From contig CM060115.1 of assembly GCA_030522415.1 (NCBI GenBank), positions 11,286,491 through 11,350,490 of the forward strand: a DNA stretch of 64,000 nucleotides, read 5' to 3'. The position numbers and the translations under genes are program-made. The notes under the pieces are model-generated. The model made no database searches, was not told the DNA's origin, and saw only the letters and a program-made list of their open reading frames with translations. This stretch comes from Channallabes apus. Lineage: Eukaryota; Chordata; Actinopteri; Siluriformes; Clariidae. Of the stretch, positions 12,002 through 22,639 are shown one piece after another. The first letter of the stretch is position 1. Every line of letters starts with the position of its first letter.

Positions 12002-12426
12002 TCGTGTGTGTGTATACAAACCTCATTATTTCATCAGTTAATGATTGGATCTAGTTCTTTTTGCCATATACCACCATTTCCATACAGTTTAAAATAGAAC
12101 CCTGAACCATTCTTTTGCTGTATGACCCTAGACTGGGACGTAACACCATATTTAAGTGACCACTTTGATTTTCAAGCACATCAAAGACAACAGCTTTATT
12201 ATACAAAGGTGTTCCTTCAGGTAAAAACAACCCGCGCTGTTAAAAAAATAAAAATAAAAAAGTAACTCGGTAACTTTTACTCTGAGTAAATTTTTTAATG
12301 AGCTACTTTTTACTTTTACTTGAGTAGATTTTTATAATGGTAACTTTACTTGTACTTGAGTAAAATTTCACTGAAGTAACAGTACTTGTACTTGAGTACA
12401 AAATTTTATTACTCTTTCCACCTCTG
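11264..12426. mobile_element. Non-autonomous hAT element with perfect 8-bp target duplication
   Basis: It starts CAGAGGTGGAAAGTAACG and ends with the complementary CTTTCCACCTCTG. Identical TTCATGTC octamers flank it at 11256-11263 and 12427-12434. Subterminal ACTTGAG/GTAACT runs repeat on both sides. No transposase is present. An internal (TG)n tract lies at 11968-11999. It is inserted in the first pogo-like MITE. Confidence 0.9.
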
Positions 12427-12500
12427 TTCATGTCAAAGGTTTATAAGACTCACTTTGTCAACTTAAGAACGAATCAGACTTATGAACGTGCTTTTGCAAC

Positions 12501-13217
12501 CAGTGTGTGATATGAATTTTGTAATATAGTTTAAAAACATGGCCACTAAAAATTATATTAAAATATATTAAATGATGAGCATGAAGACTTATTACAGTGT
12601 GTTTTTTTTATACATTTTTTAAAAACTTTTATTTTGTCTCATATAACTAATTTATTGTGATTGTGGCACTAGAGTTCTTGATTTATTGATTAGTAATTGA
12701 GAAACTCCAACATTTCCAACAATATCCGTGGGACAAGAGGAATAAAACACTTCAGGACTTAGTAATCATCAATGAAAATATCGTGGTTCATTATTTTCCT
12801 ACAACAACACACTGCCGAGTGTTTTATTCTTTACTTCACAGCAAGTAAGCAGCTGTTCATGTGTTCTGGATTTATGGAGAGTTCACAACCAAGGATCATG
12901 AACAAGGCAGCCTGTGATATAGGCTCTTTTTTTCATTGCGAGCCAGTTTTATTGATTTCTGAAAGAGAAACCTGTAATTACAGGAGAGTCAGAGTAAATG
13001 TCTGATAGCTGAAAGCATTTTGGAACTAGTTTTGAAAAACTGTTGAAATTTACTCCACCGACTTGCACAGTCGCGTCGCTGTTAACAGCAGGTTGTTCGC
13101 CCGTTTCACAGGCAGGTTAAGAGCCGTTTGGTTAAGAGTGAGAGAGAACGATGTAACACTTACTGCTGTAGAAAGGAATGAACAGGGCTTTACTTTGTAG
13201 TGTCTTCTCTGTTTTAG
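12501..13217. other. Intron before exon B
   Basis: No repeat or extra exon recognised. It ends in a pyrimidine-rich tract and TTTTAG acceptor directly before exon B. Confidence 0.5.
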
Positions 13218-13317
13218 ATCCCATCAAGACGGCACAAGGCTCTCTGTCCCTCAAAGCTTACAGGTTAACTCCTAAACTGATGGAGATCTATAAAGAGAAA
13301 GACTTTTCTCCAGAAGG
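13218..13317 (+). pseudogene. eif3h: eif3h-like exon B, intact reading frame
   Basis: After the two bases that complete the split Asp codon from exon A, the exon reads [19 protein letters not shown] then [14 protein letters not shown], about residues 153-186 of eIF3h. This is very close to the family sequence, with no stop or frameshift. The acceptor is TTTTAG (13212-13217) and the donor is GG|GTATGG at 13318. The donor is followed within ten bases by a (CA)n tract. The good conservation shows either recent decay of the copy or some remaining constraint. It is called pseudogene because of the lesions in exons A and C and the missing exon between B and C. Confidence 0.9.
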
Positions 13318-13326
13318 GTATGGGCA

Positions 13327-13327
<1 letters not shown>

Positions 13328-13369
<42 letters not shown>
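13328..13369. repeat. (CA)n microsatellite just downstream of a splice donor
   Basis: About 21 uninterrupted CA units starting 10 bases after the exon B donor site. Confidence 0.95.
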
Positions 13370-13371
<2 letters not shown>

Positions 13372-13574
13372 GAAAATATTTTTAACACTACATACAGAAA
13401 TTGCATGACTCAGCAATATCTTTTAAAGGTACCATGTTATCCCTTTTTTTTTTTTTTTTTTGATAAAGTGGTATCTTTAATGCAAATTGTCCCTTCCCCA
13501 TTTCTTGTTATACAAGATGTGATATTACACAATGTGGTATTTTCTTTTTCTTTTTTAAAATAACAATTATACAA

Positions 13575-14070
13575 CAGGGATGGGAATCACCAGAGTCACC
13601 TCCTGATTTAATATTATCATGATACCTCGATGCTGATTCAATTAAAATTGCGGTTCTATAAGTATCATGATTAATATATATAATCAATATTATATCCCCC
13701 CCCACAAATTTAAACCTTTAAAAAAGTTTAATGAGTAATTAAATTGAGCTTGTTCATTATAACATTAGTTTTTTCTCACTTAAAAACCAAGCGCAGCATT
13801 TAAACTATACTAACTTTAAATAAATGTTTGTAAGAGTTTAACATTTAAATTAAACAAAATGCTGCATTTTTAGCAGATAATTTACTCCTATCACATGGGA
13901 CGAAAATGTGTAAATGTAGTTCAGGGTGTGCCACCTGTAGGATTATATAGATTCTGTTGCACCACTTGGAAGCTTCCACGCCCCGTACAGAATCGTTTAT
14001 ATCTGAGGCTGATCGGTCGATTCTCTACACAAAAGAATCGCCATTCATAACTGAATTTCCCACCATCTCT
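13575..14070. mobile_element. Probable hAT-like MITE
   Basis: The left end 'cagggatgggaatcacc' and right end 'ttcccaccatctct' are imperfect inverted repeats. The flanks attatacaa (13566-13574) and attaaacaa (14071-14079) agree at 8 of 9 bases. No coding content. Confidence 0.5.
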
Positions 14071-14079
14071 ATTAAACAA

Positions 14080-15017
14080 TATGGAATTCTTAAAAACTTT
14101 TTTTTGTTAAAATTTTTTTTTCCCCCGTATGTTTATAAGTTTGAAACATGCTAGGTTTATACAAGTCTTTATACAGTATATAAAACGGCATCAAATATTT
14201 GTAATATATTTTCTATTTTTAGAATATTTTATTATGGTGTTTGTGATTTTTCTGCACTGTTTTCAGAGATATATAATCCATTTCACTCTAGGAGCAGCAA
14301 CTTGCTGATGATGTACGCAAATTTATGCATACATTTTAGAAAAGATGAACACAATTTGCTTAAATTAGTACAATTAAAAACACAAATCCTGCTTGTACCA
14401 AACAAATATCTGCATCTAACAGACTGACTTAAAAGTGATATTTATTGTTATTTAAAAACGACCCTATTCACTCCTTGGCTTTTTGAGTCATACTTCAAAA
14501 GTTAAATCGTAAAAAGGTTAGGTTAGTATTCCTACTTTGGATTTATCTTACTTTGTAAGCAAAGTGAAAAGGCACACACTTTGCCTCCTGCGGTGTCGGT
14601 CATCAGGAAGGAACTTAAAAAAAAAAGTACTCTGCGACTGTGCTGGGTTAGTCATCAATCTCTTGGCCACACAGTTCACGCCTTCGCCTGACCTCGCTGG
14701 CAGATGGTGATTGCTTTTTAAATTGCGCAAGCGTATTAGGATGAATAACAGCAAAAGAGTGACAGCCGGGTTTGAAATCAGTCGCAGGAAGGACATAAAC
14801 TTTTTCGCGTTTAAGCTGCGTCCTTCTTTTTTCTATTGAGCTGTCAGAATGTATATCTGCTTCCATTAAACCGCTTCACTTGACTCTTTTTGACGCCCCC
14901 CCCCCAGCCCCCCCGCACCCCCACCTTGTGTAAAATGAAAATTAAAATCAGTCTCATTCATCACCCAGTGAGAGGGATTTGCAGAATATTATATACCAAG
15001 GGTTCTCAAACCTAATA
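14080..15017. other. Intron with an unrecognised minus-strand ORF and a poly-C tract
   Basis: A 72-codon minus-strand frame (14648-14866) contains VYVLPATDFKPGCHSFAVI and SPSASEVRRRRELCGQEIDD. I match it to no family. It may be a fragment of an unlisted repeat or chance. A C-rich stretch of mostly cytosines lies at 14894-14924. Nothing else seen. Confidence 0.3.
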
Positions 15018-15653
15018 CAGGTAGTCCCCAACTTACGAACATTCGAGTTATGAATTTACTCAGATAACAACGGACTGCGGTGCTATGAATATTTGTAGAT
15101 GTGAAAAAATCCTGAAAGTAGCTAATGTGTATTGTATGAAAAAATAGACACTGCAGTGCACCAGATACCAATATTTACAATATTTTCTGTGTAAGTAAAT
15201 GTATAACATGTCCAAAGTCCAGTATATTATGTGTAGAGGGGAGAGGGTGTCGGCCTCAACAGTTTCAATGAATCAGCCCGAGATCACGATGATAAAAAGG
15301 CTGTCCTGCAAAGCTGTCCTGATGTGAATAATACTAAATTTTGCAAAAACCTCAACAAAACAGAGTTCACAGTCCAATACAGTGAAAAACAGCTCTGAGA
15401 CAAAATGGCCCCTCGCAATTTAAAGACGCAGTTACATTTCATGTGTGTGAGATTTATTTCCTTAGATGTGGTTACGGTTTTTGGCCACATCATGGCAGTG
15501 TGGGGAAAGGGGATGGAGATTTAGTCAAGTGGATTGGTATGCTTTACATTGTATATTTATGTCGAAAAATAAGAGTCACTTTGTTGGACTTAAGAACAAA
15601 TCCGACTTACGAACTTCTGGAACGGAATTCGTTCTTATGTCAGGGACTAACTG
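15018..15653. mobile_element. Tigger/pogo-like MITE, copy 2, uninterrupted
   Basis: 636 bp flanked by TA at 15016-15017 and 15654-15655. The left TIR CAGGTAGTCCCCAACTTACG pairs with the right end GGGACTAACTG. It is the intact reference for the interrupted copy at 6932. Non-coding. Confidence 0.8.
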
Positions 15654-15810
15654 TATTCAAAAGTTAGCACAGCTTTCTCCTTATTTCACATGCCCTTGCG
15701 GGCTTGTGCTCCTCTGGCCTCTCCATTTAAACTAACAATTGAATAAGCTAAAGATCCGACTCATCCGTCTGACTTCAATTAGCTGCCTAAACCATGGCAC
15801 AAAAGGTGTG

Positions 15811-16173
15811 TGTAAGGGTTCATCCCTAGAGGGCGCCAAATGCTCAGACTCTTTTTGTGTTTGTATTTTAGGTTGTAGTTTGTTAGAAGGGAACTGCATT
15901 TCCCATAGGGCGCCTCGGTCAGGTGACAAGAGCGCACACCTGAAACGAGGCGATGAATTTAAGTTAATTGTTATAAATAGCCTGACTGAAGTTCAGTCAG
16001 GCGTCTAGCATGAGTTCTTGTTATGGTATGTTTTATTGCTTGTGTTTTTCTTGAGAATTGTTATATTAATGTTTCTTGATGCTCTAAGAAAGGAGCTTTC
16101 GTTTTGTTTGTTTGGACGTTAATATATAACAATAAAAAATAAGAAAATAACTGTCCTGAACTCTGTCTCAGCA
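15811..16173 (+). mobile_element. LTR-like sequence upstream of a proline-rich ORF
   Basis: It starts TGTAAGG and ends CAGCA immediately before an ATG. It has a TATA-like 'ttataaatag' near 15973, an inverted 'gcctgactgaa'/'ttcagtcaggc' at 15982-16004, and an AATAAA signal near 16130. This looks like a U3-R-U5 unit. No second LTR, target duplication or primer-binding site was found, so the call is tentative. Confidence 0.4.
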
Positions 16174-16860
16174 ATGACCGTGTCGCCGGAGAAAGCGAAC
16201 TGACTGGGCGACTTTGAGGAGCAGAGTGAGCGAGGGGAGCTGCAAAGCTGGGAAGGCTGCAGGCTCGCCATCCGGCGGACACTGTTCAAGATCAATGCAG
16301 TTCGGGGTGACATACATCCCCGCACCGACCAGGGGGTATGGACCATGAAGGTCAGGTACGGCGGTGGCGAGAGGGAAGAGGAACCTCAGACAGAGCCGCA
16401 ATGTAAAGACGAAGGAACGAGGAATCTTTACAGGTTCTGGACAGAGGTGAATGAGGAGCGTATTCATAGCCTGCGGGAGCAGGTGGAACAGCTCCAAAAC
16501 CTGCTCATCCGAATTCACGAGAGCCGCGCTGCGGGCACTGATCTTGTTCCTCCTCCTCCGATTGGCGACGAGCTTCCATCGCCTCCTCCGCTCTACGACA
16601 CGGAGGAAACAATGCTTCCTGCACCTCCATTGGACAGCAAGGATGACGTCGCGTTTCCTCCTCCTCCACCTATCCTGGACTTCAAGGACGCCGCGTTTCC
16701 TTCGCCTCCGTAGTACATTATCTCCTCGACGGAGTTGACGCTGCGCTTCTTCCCCCGCCTCCCGGCTTCGAGGACATTGTACAAGTTCCTCAGCCCGGTT
16801 TCAAGGAAGTCGCGCTTCTTCCCCCGCCTCCCGGCTTTGAGGACATTGTGCTAGTTCCTC
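16174..16860 (+). pseudogene. Unrecognised coiled-coil and proline-rich ORF, gag-like position
   Basis: From the ATG at 16174 one frame runs to 16713 with a single TGA at 16201. It has an acidic and basic N-terminal part, a heptad-like segment (RIHSLREQVEQLQNLLIRI, about residues 95-113), then a proline-rich region with repeated PPPP blocks alternating with acidic DSKDDVAF/DFKDAAF units. After a frame change near 16700 the repeat continues as two copies of a 23-residue unit, ALLPPPPGFEDIV plus VPQPGF. The encoded protein would be about 230 residues. Position right after an LTR-like unit suggests a gag-type structural protein of a non-autonomous element, but no zinc knuckle, protease or RT follows. 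I know no family match. Confidence 0.4.
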
Positions 16861-16867
16861 AACCTGG
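16743..16867 (+). repeat. 69-bp in-frame tandem repeat, about 1.8 copies
   Basis: 'gcgcttcttcccccgcct' recurs 69 bases later (16743 and 16812), and the two units are nearly identical through 'gaggacattgt' and 'gttcctca'. The period is a multiple of three, fitting expansion of a coding repeat. Confidence 0.85.
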
Positions 16868-16869
16868 TT

Positions 16870-16906
<37 letters not shown>
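16868..16906. repeat. (TC)n microsatellite
   Basis: A nearly pure TC run directly after the proline-rich ORF. Confidence 0.95.
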
Positions 16907-16910
<4 letters not shown>

Positions 16911-17092
16911 TATAATTAAAAAAATCTGACATTGCGTTGAAACAGTTATTTAGTATCTTTTCACCGAATACTTTTTTACTCTTACTTGAGTAATATTTTG
17001 GCTGACTACTTTTTACTTCTACTTGAGTAATATTATTTTAACGTACAACTCCTCTTACTTGAGTAACTTGGGCTACTCTACCCACCTCTGCC
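16907..17092. mobile_element. Right end of a hAT-like MITE
   Basis: It ends 'ctactctacccacctctg' and has three ACTTGAGTAA units upstream, like the element at 11264. The left end was not found, so this is a truncated copy. Confidence 0.6.
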
Positions 17093-17722
17093 TACAGGTT
17101 TACATTTCATTGTTACCAGTAGCTGACAATGGAGACTCCTTCCATAATTATTAAATCAACATCTCCTTACAGAAAGAATCAGCAATTCTTTTTTTTATTA
17201 AACAAATCAATATAAAGTGCCCACCGTCCAAGTTGTTCTGTAAAAAGTCAGTTTCTCTAGATGATAACTGATAATATATTACAACTACCTCATCAATATA
17301 AACCTGTGACTTGCTTCGCGGCATGAACTGTTATTAGGGCTTTTATTATAGAAATGAATCAACACCCGGGCGCTTATTAGACAGAACAAATCGAAGCCGT
17401 AAAAAAACAAATCCCCGAAGCATGCATCAGACAGTGTTATTTATCTCCGAGCCCAAACTTTAACAAGGTGCTCTCAGAGAAGTGTATTCATCCTGAGAGA
17501 CAAGCCTGACTGAACAGGTGGATATTCTGACTGATTAATTTTTCTATAACAGGAGCTCCGACAATAGTTTCATCTTCGAGGCAAATCACGGTTCATATTA
17601 ATGCGCTTGTTCTTGTGTCATCGTTTCTATAGCAACAGGTTACCAAAGGACTCGACATAGACTTGGGTATAAAGAGACTAAGAGAAAACTGGAGTTTTCT
17701 GGAAGGACATGTTCATATAACT
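17093..17722. other. Repeat-poor intron segment
   Basis: No exon or repeat recognised. 17280-17700 is mixed-composition DNA with several TAAT cores and could be conserved non-coding sequence. Confidence 0.35.
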
Positions 17723-18261
17723 CAGTGGTGTCAAAAGTATTAACATTCATTTTTGAGTAGAAGTATAGATACTAGGGTTCAAAAATACTTCTTTAGAAGT
17801 TGAAGTAACAACCCAAGCTTTTTACTTCAGTAAAAGTTTAAAAGTACTGGTTTCAAAACTACTTAAAGTATAAAAGTAAAAGTACCGTGAGGAGCGACAA
17901 AAGCATTAAGGTCTCGCTTTCTGATCATGCGATGGGGGGGGGGGTGTTGGGGGGTGCGTTGTGCGCGTTCTGATCATGCGACGGGGGGGGGGAGAGGAAT
18001 GGTAAGGGGAGGGGCGGGGAGGTGCGTTGTGCACGTTCTTGTCATGCGACCGGGGGGGTTGCGCGTTCTGATCATAAAAATAGAGTAACGAGGCTATTTT
18101 TAAAATGTAAGGAGTAGAAAGTACAGATAATTGCTTAAAAATGTAATGAGTAGAAGTAAAAAGTCGGCTGAAAAATAATTACTCCAGTAAAGTATAGATA
18201 CCCAAAATTTCTACTTAAGTAAGGTAACGAAATATTTGTACTTCGTTACTTGACACCTCTG
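17723..18261. mobile_element. Non-autonomous hAT, 539 bp, perfect 8-bp target duplication
   Basis: It begins CAGTGGTGTCAA and ends TTGACACCTCTG. ATATAACT flanks both ends (17715-17722 and 18262-18269). Both arms are rich in AGTAAAAGTA-type motifs. The centre (17922-18075) holds three G-rich units starting TCATGCGA. No ORF. Confidence 0.9.
17922..18075 (+). repeat. G-rich tandem units inside the hAT
   Basis: Three copies of 'gatcatgcga(c/t)' or 'gtcatgcgac' are each followed by a run of 7-13 guanines and then 'ttg(t)gcgcgttct'. The runs give several potential G-quadruplex motifs on the plus strand. The same unit appears at 42695-42760 in another element. Confidence 0.8.
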
Positions 18262-18269
18262 ATATAACT

Positions 18270-19041
18270 ATAACTAAACGTAAGTGTGACAGTAGCAAAC
18301 AAAAATATAGGAGCATTTCACTCTAAGACTTTGTGTTCCCGTGTTCGAGTGAAGGGAACGAGAATCAGGTAAGTGGAAAAGAATGCACGTTTGAGCAGAA
18401 TGTGTCTAATTAGTGTCTGTGTGTTGCCATGTTGCAACATGTCCACTTCCTGTCCGCCTCAGTCGTCCTTTCTTACTCCATGTTTACACAGAGAGCTGAT
18501 CGCGATTCCACCAGGTGCGCCACAATGCTTTTCCCAAATCGTCCTGAAAGAGTTTTTCTATTCCTCTTAACTAAAATCACACGGATCAACGATTTTTTTG
18601 CTTTCTGGGACGTGTCTCGAAACAACAACTCGTCAGTCAGGTTTTTTTTTGTTGGACATTTTATTTTATTTTACACAACCATGCACACTCACAAGAGTAC
18701 AAGCTACAGATCAAGATAAAGCAATTAAGAGGAAATGAGTAAATAAATAAATCTAATAAAGCATAGAAATAAATAAATAAATAAATGAACAATGTGTCTG
18801 GGGAATATTGACATTACAATACAATTCTAATTTGGATAAACCCTCAGATTGGGTTATAAAATTCAGCTATTCAAACAAATCTTTCTTAAAAATCTCCTCC
18901 TCTCCTTTTGGATCTCACACACACTAATCACCCAAATTCTCCTCAAGTTTTCATCATTTGTCCTCTGACCTGACTCTCTGCCCTTCACAGAGCGTGCTTG
19001 ACCACGGCCCTTGCCACGCCTCAGTTTTATTCATATTTCAA
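18270..19041. other. Intron, nothing recognised
   Basis: AT-rich with AAAT repeats near 18741-18788. No eif3h exon could be read here. Confidence 0.4.
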
Positions 19042-19997
19042 TTAGGGCTGTAAATATTAATGCATTAATGTACGTGAAATTCTAACAAGTGTACTCTTTT
19101 TTAAATGCAAATTAATCATATGACCAAGTTTGATCCTAATGGCTTCCCATAATCGAAGTGTGGTTACCCAGATGTGTGTTGATGATACGGTTAACGTGGA
19201 TAATAAGACGACCTCAGACAACTGAGGAAACATCACCTGTGCTAAACTGCAAGTTTTCTAAGTTCCCTTTCAAAGGCTACACTCGATGCTGTGTGAAAAT
19301 GCTATGGGAACATCTTGTCATGTTGCCGGTTGTGAAGCATGTGTGTATCAAACACGCCAAATTTTGGCCTATATAACCTCGGTCGGGTGACGTCATCTGA
19401 TGAGACGCACCTGCAGGTTATAAATAGGAGTGAACCGGAAACATTCCTCAGATACTTTGTCTTCACTGACCTAGTTGTGTGTGCGTGTCTGTTTAAACCG
19501 GCAAAATAAGAAAGTGTTTAACTCAACGATATGGCAGAGTTTTAAACGAGATGTCCCTCCGTGTGTGAAAATCCATATCGGAGGGCGATCTCTACACTTT
19601 ACTGCTTCGACTAAGTGCTGCGCGCGCATCGCATTCCAATGAGAAGCTTAGAGCCACCGCGCATTCCTGGGGCTTAAAACTCGTGCATCCGGCTGAGAGA
19701 GACGGATTTAAAACTCCTTTCTTTCGCGTTCTCATCGGATCGGGAAATTCGTCTGTCCGCTCTCAAGCGCGCCCTGGTGCTTCTTGTGAATGGGCAAGGA
19801 TAAACATCCTCTCTTGCTTCCGCGGAGATGGAAATAGCCTCTGAGCACTTAAAAAACATTAGACTGCAGGTTCTGTTGGGTGGCCGGGGGGCGGAGCCTC
19901 AACGACGCTCTCTCCCCTCTTAGCAATCTCCATATGAGTTAACCCTTTCATGGAGTAAGCTGTATTCATCCCGTGTTTTCCTGCCATCAATTTATTT

Positions 19998-20049
19998 ATT
20001 CATTCATTCATTCAGGGTACACCCTGGACAGCGTGCCGATCCATCGCCG

Positions 20050-20106
<57 letters not shown>

Positions 20107-20305
20107 ATTCACACACTATGGTCAATTTGGGAATGCCAATAGCCTAATCTGCATGTCTTTGGACTGTGGGAGGAAACCGGAGTACCCGGAGGAAACCCAC
20201 CAAGCATGGGGAGAACATGCAAACTCCATGCACACAGAGACGGGAATCGAGCCTGGCCGGGAATCGAACCCAGATCCTGGAGGTGCAAGGTGACAACTGT
20301 GCTGC
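19998..20305 (-). mobile_element. V-SINE/DANA-type SINE inside the DIRS element
   Basis: The minus strand reads tRNA-like head, conserved 'gcatgttctcc..ggtttcctcc' centre, 'cagggtgtaccc' block and ATTC/GAAT tail. A (CA)n tract at 20052-20105 has expanded within the SINE. It interrupts the DIRS gag region, as comparison with the copy at 50683 shows. Confidence 0.85.
20052..20105. repeat. (CA)n microsatellite within the SINE
   Basis: About 27 uninterrupted CA units. Confidence 0.95.
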
Positions 20306-20329
20306 TCAATTTATTTATTTATTTAAATA

Positions 20330-20820
20330 TAGTTGATGTGGAAGTGCAGGGTTATATGATGATGCCCAGATAGAAGAGACGCTCCCAGGCTATCTCTCTC
20401 CTGGGACATCATCCTCCCTGAAGAGCTAATACTTCCTTTCAAGCTGTGTAGACTTTCATCTTCCCTGGAGGGAAAAGCTTTTCAGGCAGCAGGTCAGGTT
20501 GGTGCTCCATTGCACACCATGGCGATTTTGCAGGCCTACCAGGCTGACCTGCTGAGAGACTTGGGTATTGACGGGGCTCTTTAAGAAGGGCATATTGGAA
20601 TTACGGCGGGCCACAGACTTGTCTCTTTGTGCAACAAAGCAGACGGCTCATACTATCGGCCGTTTTATGGCTGCGATGGATTTCGCAGAGAGGCACTTGT
20701 GGCTGAATCTCAGGCGCATCAAGGATAGGATCGTGCATTCCTCCTTCATGCCCCTATCTCGCCTTCCGGCCTATTTGGTGATATCGTTAGCTCGGTCGCC
20801 ACTAGATTCATGATGGGAAG
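20330..20820 (+). pseudogene. DIRS gag-like ORF fragment
   Basis: In broken frames the region reads APLHTMAILQAYQADLLRDL, then ILELRRATDLSLCATKQTAH and RHLWLNLRRIKDRI. The 'LRRATDLSL' and 'RHLWLNL' motifs are those I associate with the N-terminal ORF of vertebrate DIRS elements. The same DNA, in reverse orientation, occurs in the copy at 50683-52503. Frameshifts prevent translation. Confidence 0.7.
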
Positions 20821-21224
20821 TTATGTGAACAAGAAAATTTTATCAAGAAATGAAGTGTTCTCCCTGGCACCCCCAGGAGGTTGGTATTCTTGCTCCGCCA
20901 CCACTGGTGTTTCGGGCAACACCAGTCTCCAATAAAGTGTTAGTTCTTCATTTTTTTATTGCCATGTTTCAGGATGCCGAACATCTAACATCCCCCCCCC
21001 CTGTTTAACCAAGCCGCCGAGACTTTTGCCCTTTCTGAGAAATTGGCAGCGTGGAAGCTACTGCCAAGTATATCTCCTTGGGTACTAAGCACTGTAGAGA
21101 GAAGCTACAGGATTCAGTTCTCACATCACCCTCCGTGTTTCAATGGCATGGTCTCCACTTCCATGAAACCGGAAAGTGCATATCTGCTGACAGAAGTTGC
21201 TGGGAATGGGGCCATCGAACATGT

Positions 21225-22560
21225 TCCCTTACCAGACAGTGAGTCAGGCTACTACAGTCGGTATTTCTTGGTTCCCAAGAGGAACGGGGGGCCGCGTCCA
21301 ATTTTTTTATTTTCGCTGGCTGTTCCACTATTTAAAATAAATAAATACAACTTCAAAATGTTGACTGTCAAAGTGATTGCTCTCAAATCCTACCAAGCGA
21401 TTGATTTGTGACAATCGATTGAAGGACGCTTACTTTCATATAGAAATATTGCCACAACACAGGAGGTTCCTGAGGTTCGCTTTCGGGGGGAAGCTTAGCA
21501 GCATCGGGTCCATCCATTTGGTCTAGCTCTCTCACCCGAACATATACAAAATGCATGGATGTAATTCTGGCTCTTACGACTTCAGAGCATCCGTATTTGA
21601 ATTACATAACTAGCGCTTTGACATCAACATTTCGTCCTAGCTCATCTTTGTTTCTTAGGATTGAGACCCAACGCCACTAAAAGCGTGGTCTTTCCTGTTC
21701 AGAGGACAACACATTGGGTGCCACATGGGATTCGATCGTAAGCGGGCACAGCTGTCTCCCATTCGTGTCGAATCTATTCTCAACACTCTCAAGGAAATCA
21801 AGCAAGACCAGAAAGTACCCATCAATTTCAGAGATCTTAGCTCTCATGGCAGCTGTATCCACGGTGACACCTTTGGGAATTCTGCACATGAGAACATTTC
21901 AGTTGTGGCTAAGAACCAGGGGATTACACTCTAAGGCCAATCCCCAATAAAGGTTACGCGCCAGGTGCTTCGTACCCTTCCTATGTGGTTCAGACCCTGG
22001 TTTCTGACTCTGGGTCCCACTCTAAGTTCGTCTTGTAGTCGCAGATCCTAACAACAGACGCTTCCCTCACGGGTTGGGGTGCGGTCGTAGATGACCGCCA
22101 GCCCAAGGGAGCTGGAGAGGCCATCTTCTCTGCACACCAATTGCCTCCAGCAGTTGAGAGGCTACTATGTCCTAGTGTGGGTGGACAACACTATGGCAGT
22201 CTCATATTATCGCCAGGGCGGACTGTGCTTGCGCGGCTAATAGCTAGCGCACCAGGTTCCTGTCCCTCAGGACGATTTACATTCCAGGGCATATGAATGT
22301 GGGAGCAGTTGTACTGTCCAGTCAATCTCTGAAACACGGGAAATGGAAACCCTACCCCGGAGTAGTCAGTCAATCTGGGAGAGATTTCATGTAGCAGAGG
22401 TGGAGCTCTTTGCCTCGCAAGATCAGCAAATGTCCCCTTTACTTCTCTCTGACTCTTCCAGCTCCCCTGGATCTGGACGCCTCATCAACAGCATTGCACC
22501 TCTTATTGATAGCGCCCTGTTGCCGACCAGAGTGTGGTTCTCGGATCTAGTATCCCTCTT
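21225..22560 (+). pseudogene. DIRS reverse transcriptase and RNase H remnant
   Basis: The RT start is visible as GYYSRYFLVPKRNGGPRPI (near 21250), then FKMLTVK, then LKDAYFHIEILPQHRRFLRF in another frame. The YLDD catalytic box could not be found. RNase H-like blocks follow: TDASLTGWGAVVDDRQPKG (near 22060), WVDNTMAVSYYRQGG (near 22180), PGHMNVGA, and EVELFASQDQQMSPL. The order matches DIRS pol. Numerous frameshifts and stops make it inactive. Confidence 0.75.
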
Positions 22561-22639
22561 CAACGGCTCACCATGGGTGATTCCAATGAGGTGGGATCTG
22601 TCTCAGGCGCAGTGGACAATATTATATCCCCAGCCCAAG

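Larger units (their letters stand above)
6932..12500. mobile_element. Tigger/pogo-like MITE, copy 1, split by two insertions
   Basis: The left end is TA followed by CAGGTAGTCCCCGACTTAAG. Its body matches, block by block, the uninterrupted 636-bp copy at 15018-15653: 'gacactgcagtgcaccagat', then 'gcctca..gtttcaat' and 'aaaatgg', then 'acttaagaac'. In this copy the body is interrupted at 7151-10955 and at 11264-12426. The right terminal repeat is decayed ('gtcaacttaagaacgaatc' remains near 12457). A TA duplication and CAG-starting TIR fit Tc1/mariner-pogo type elements. No transposase belongs to it. Confidence 0.7.

Noticed and set aside
13318..13408. Continuation of the exon B frame through the CA repeat
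   Set aside because: The (HT)n stretch is microsatellite. The GT donor at 13318 and the eIF3h alignment end the exon before it.
16061..16518. Minus-strand frames of 73-116 codons at 16061-16518
   Set aside because: Shadows of the plus-strand proline-rich ORF and LTR-like block. No family motif.
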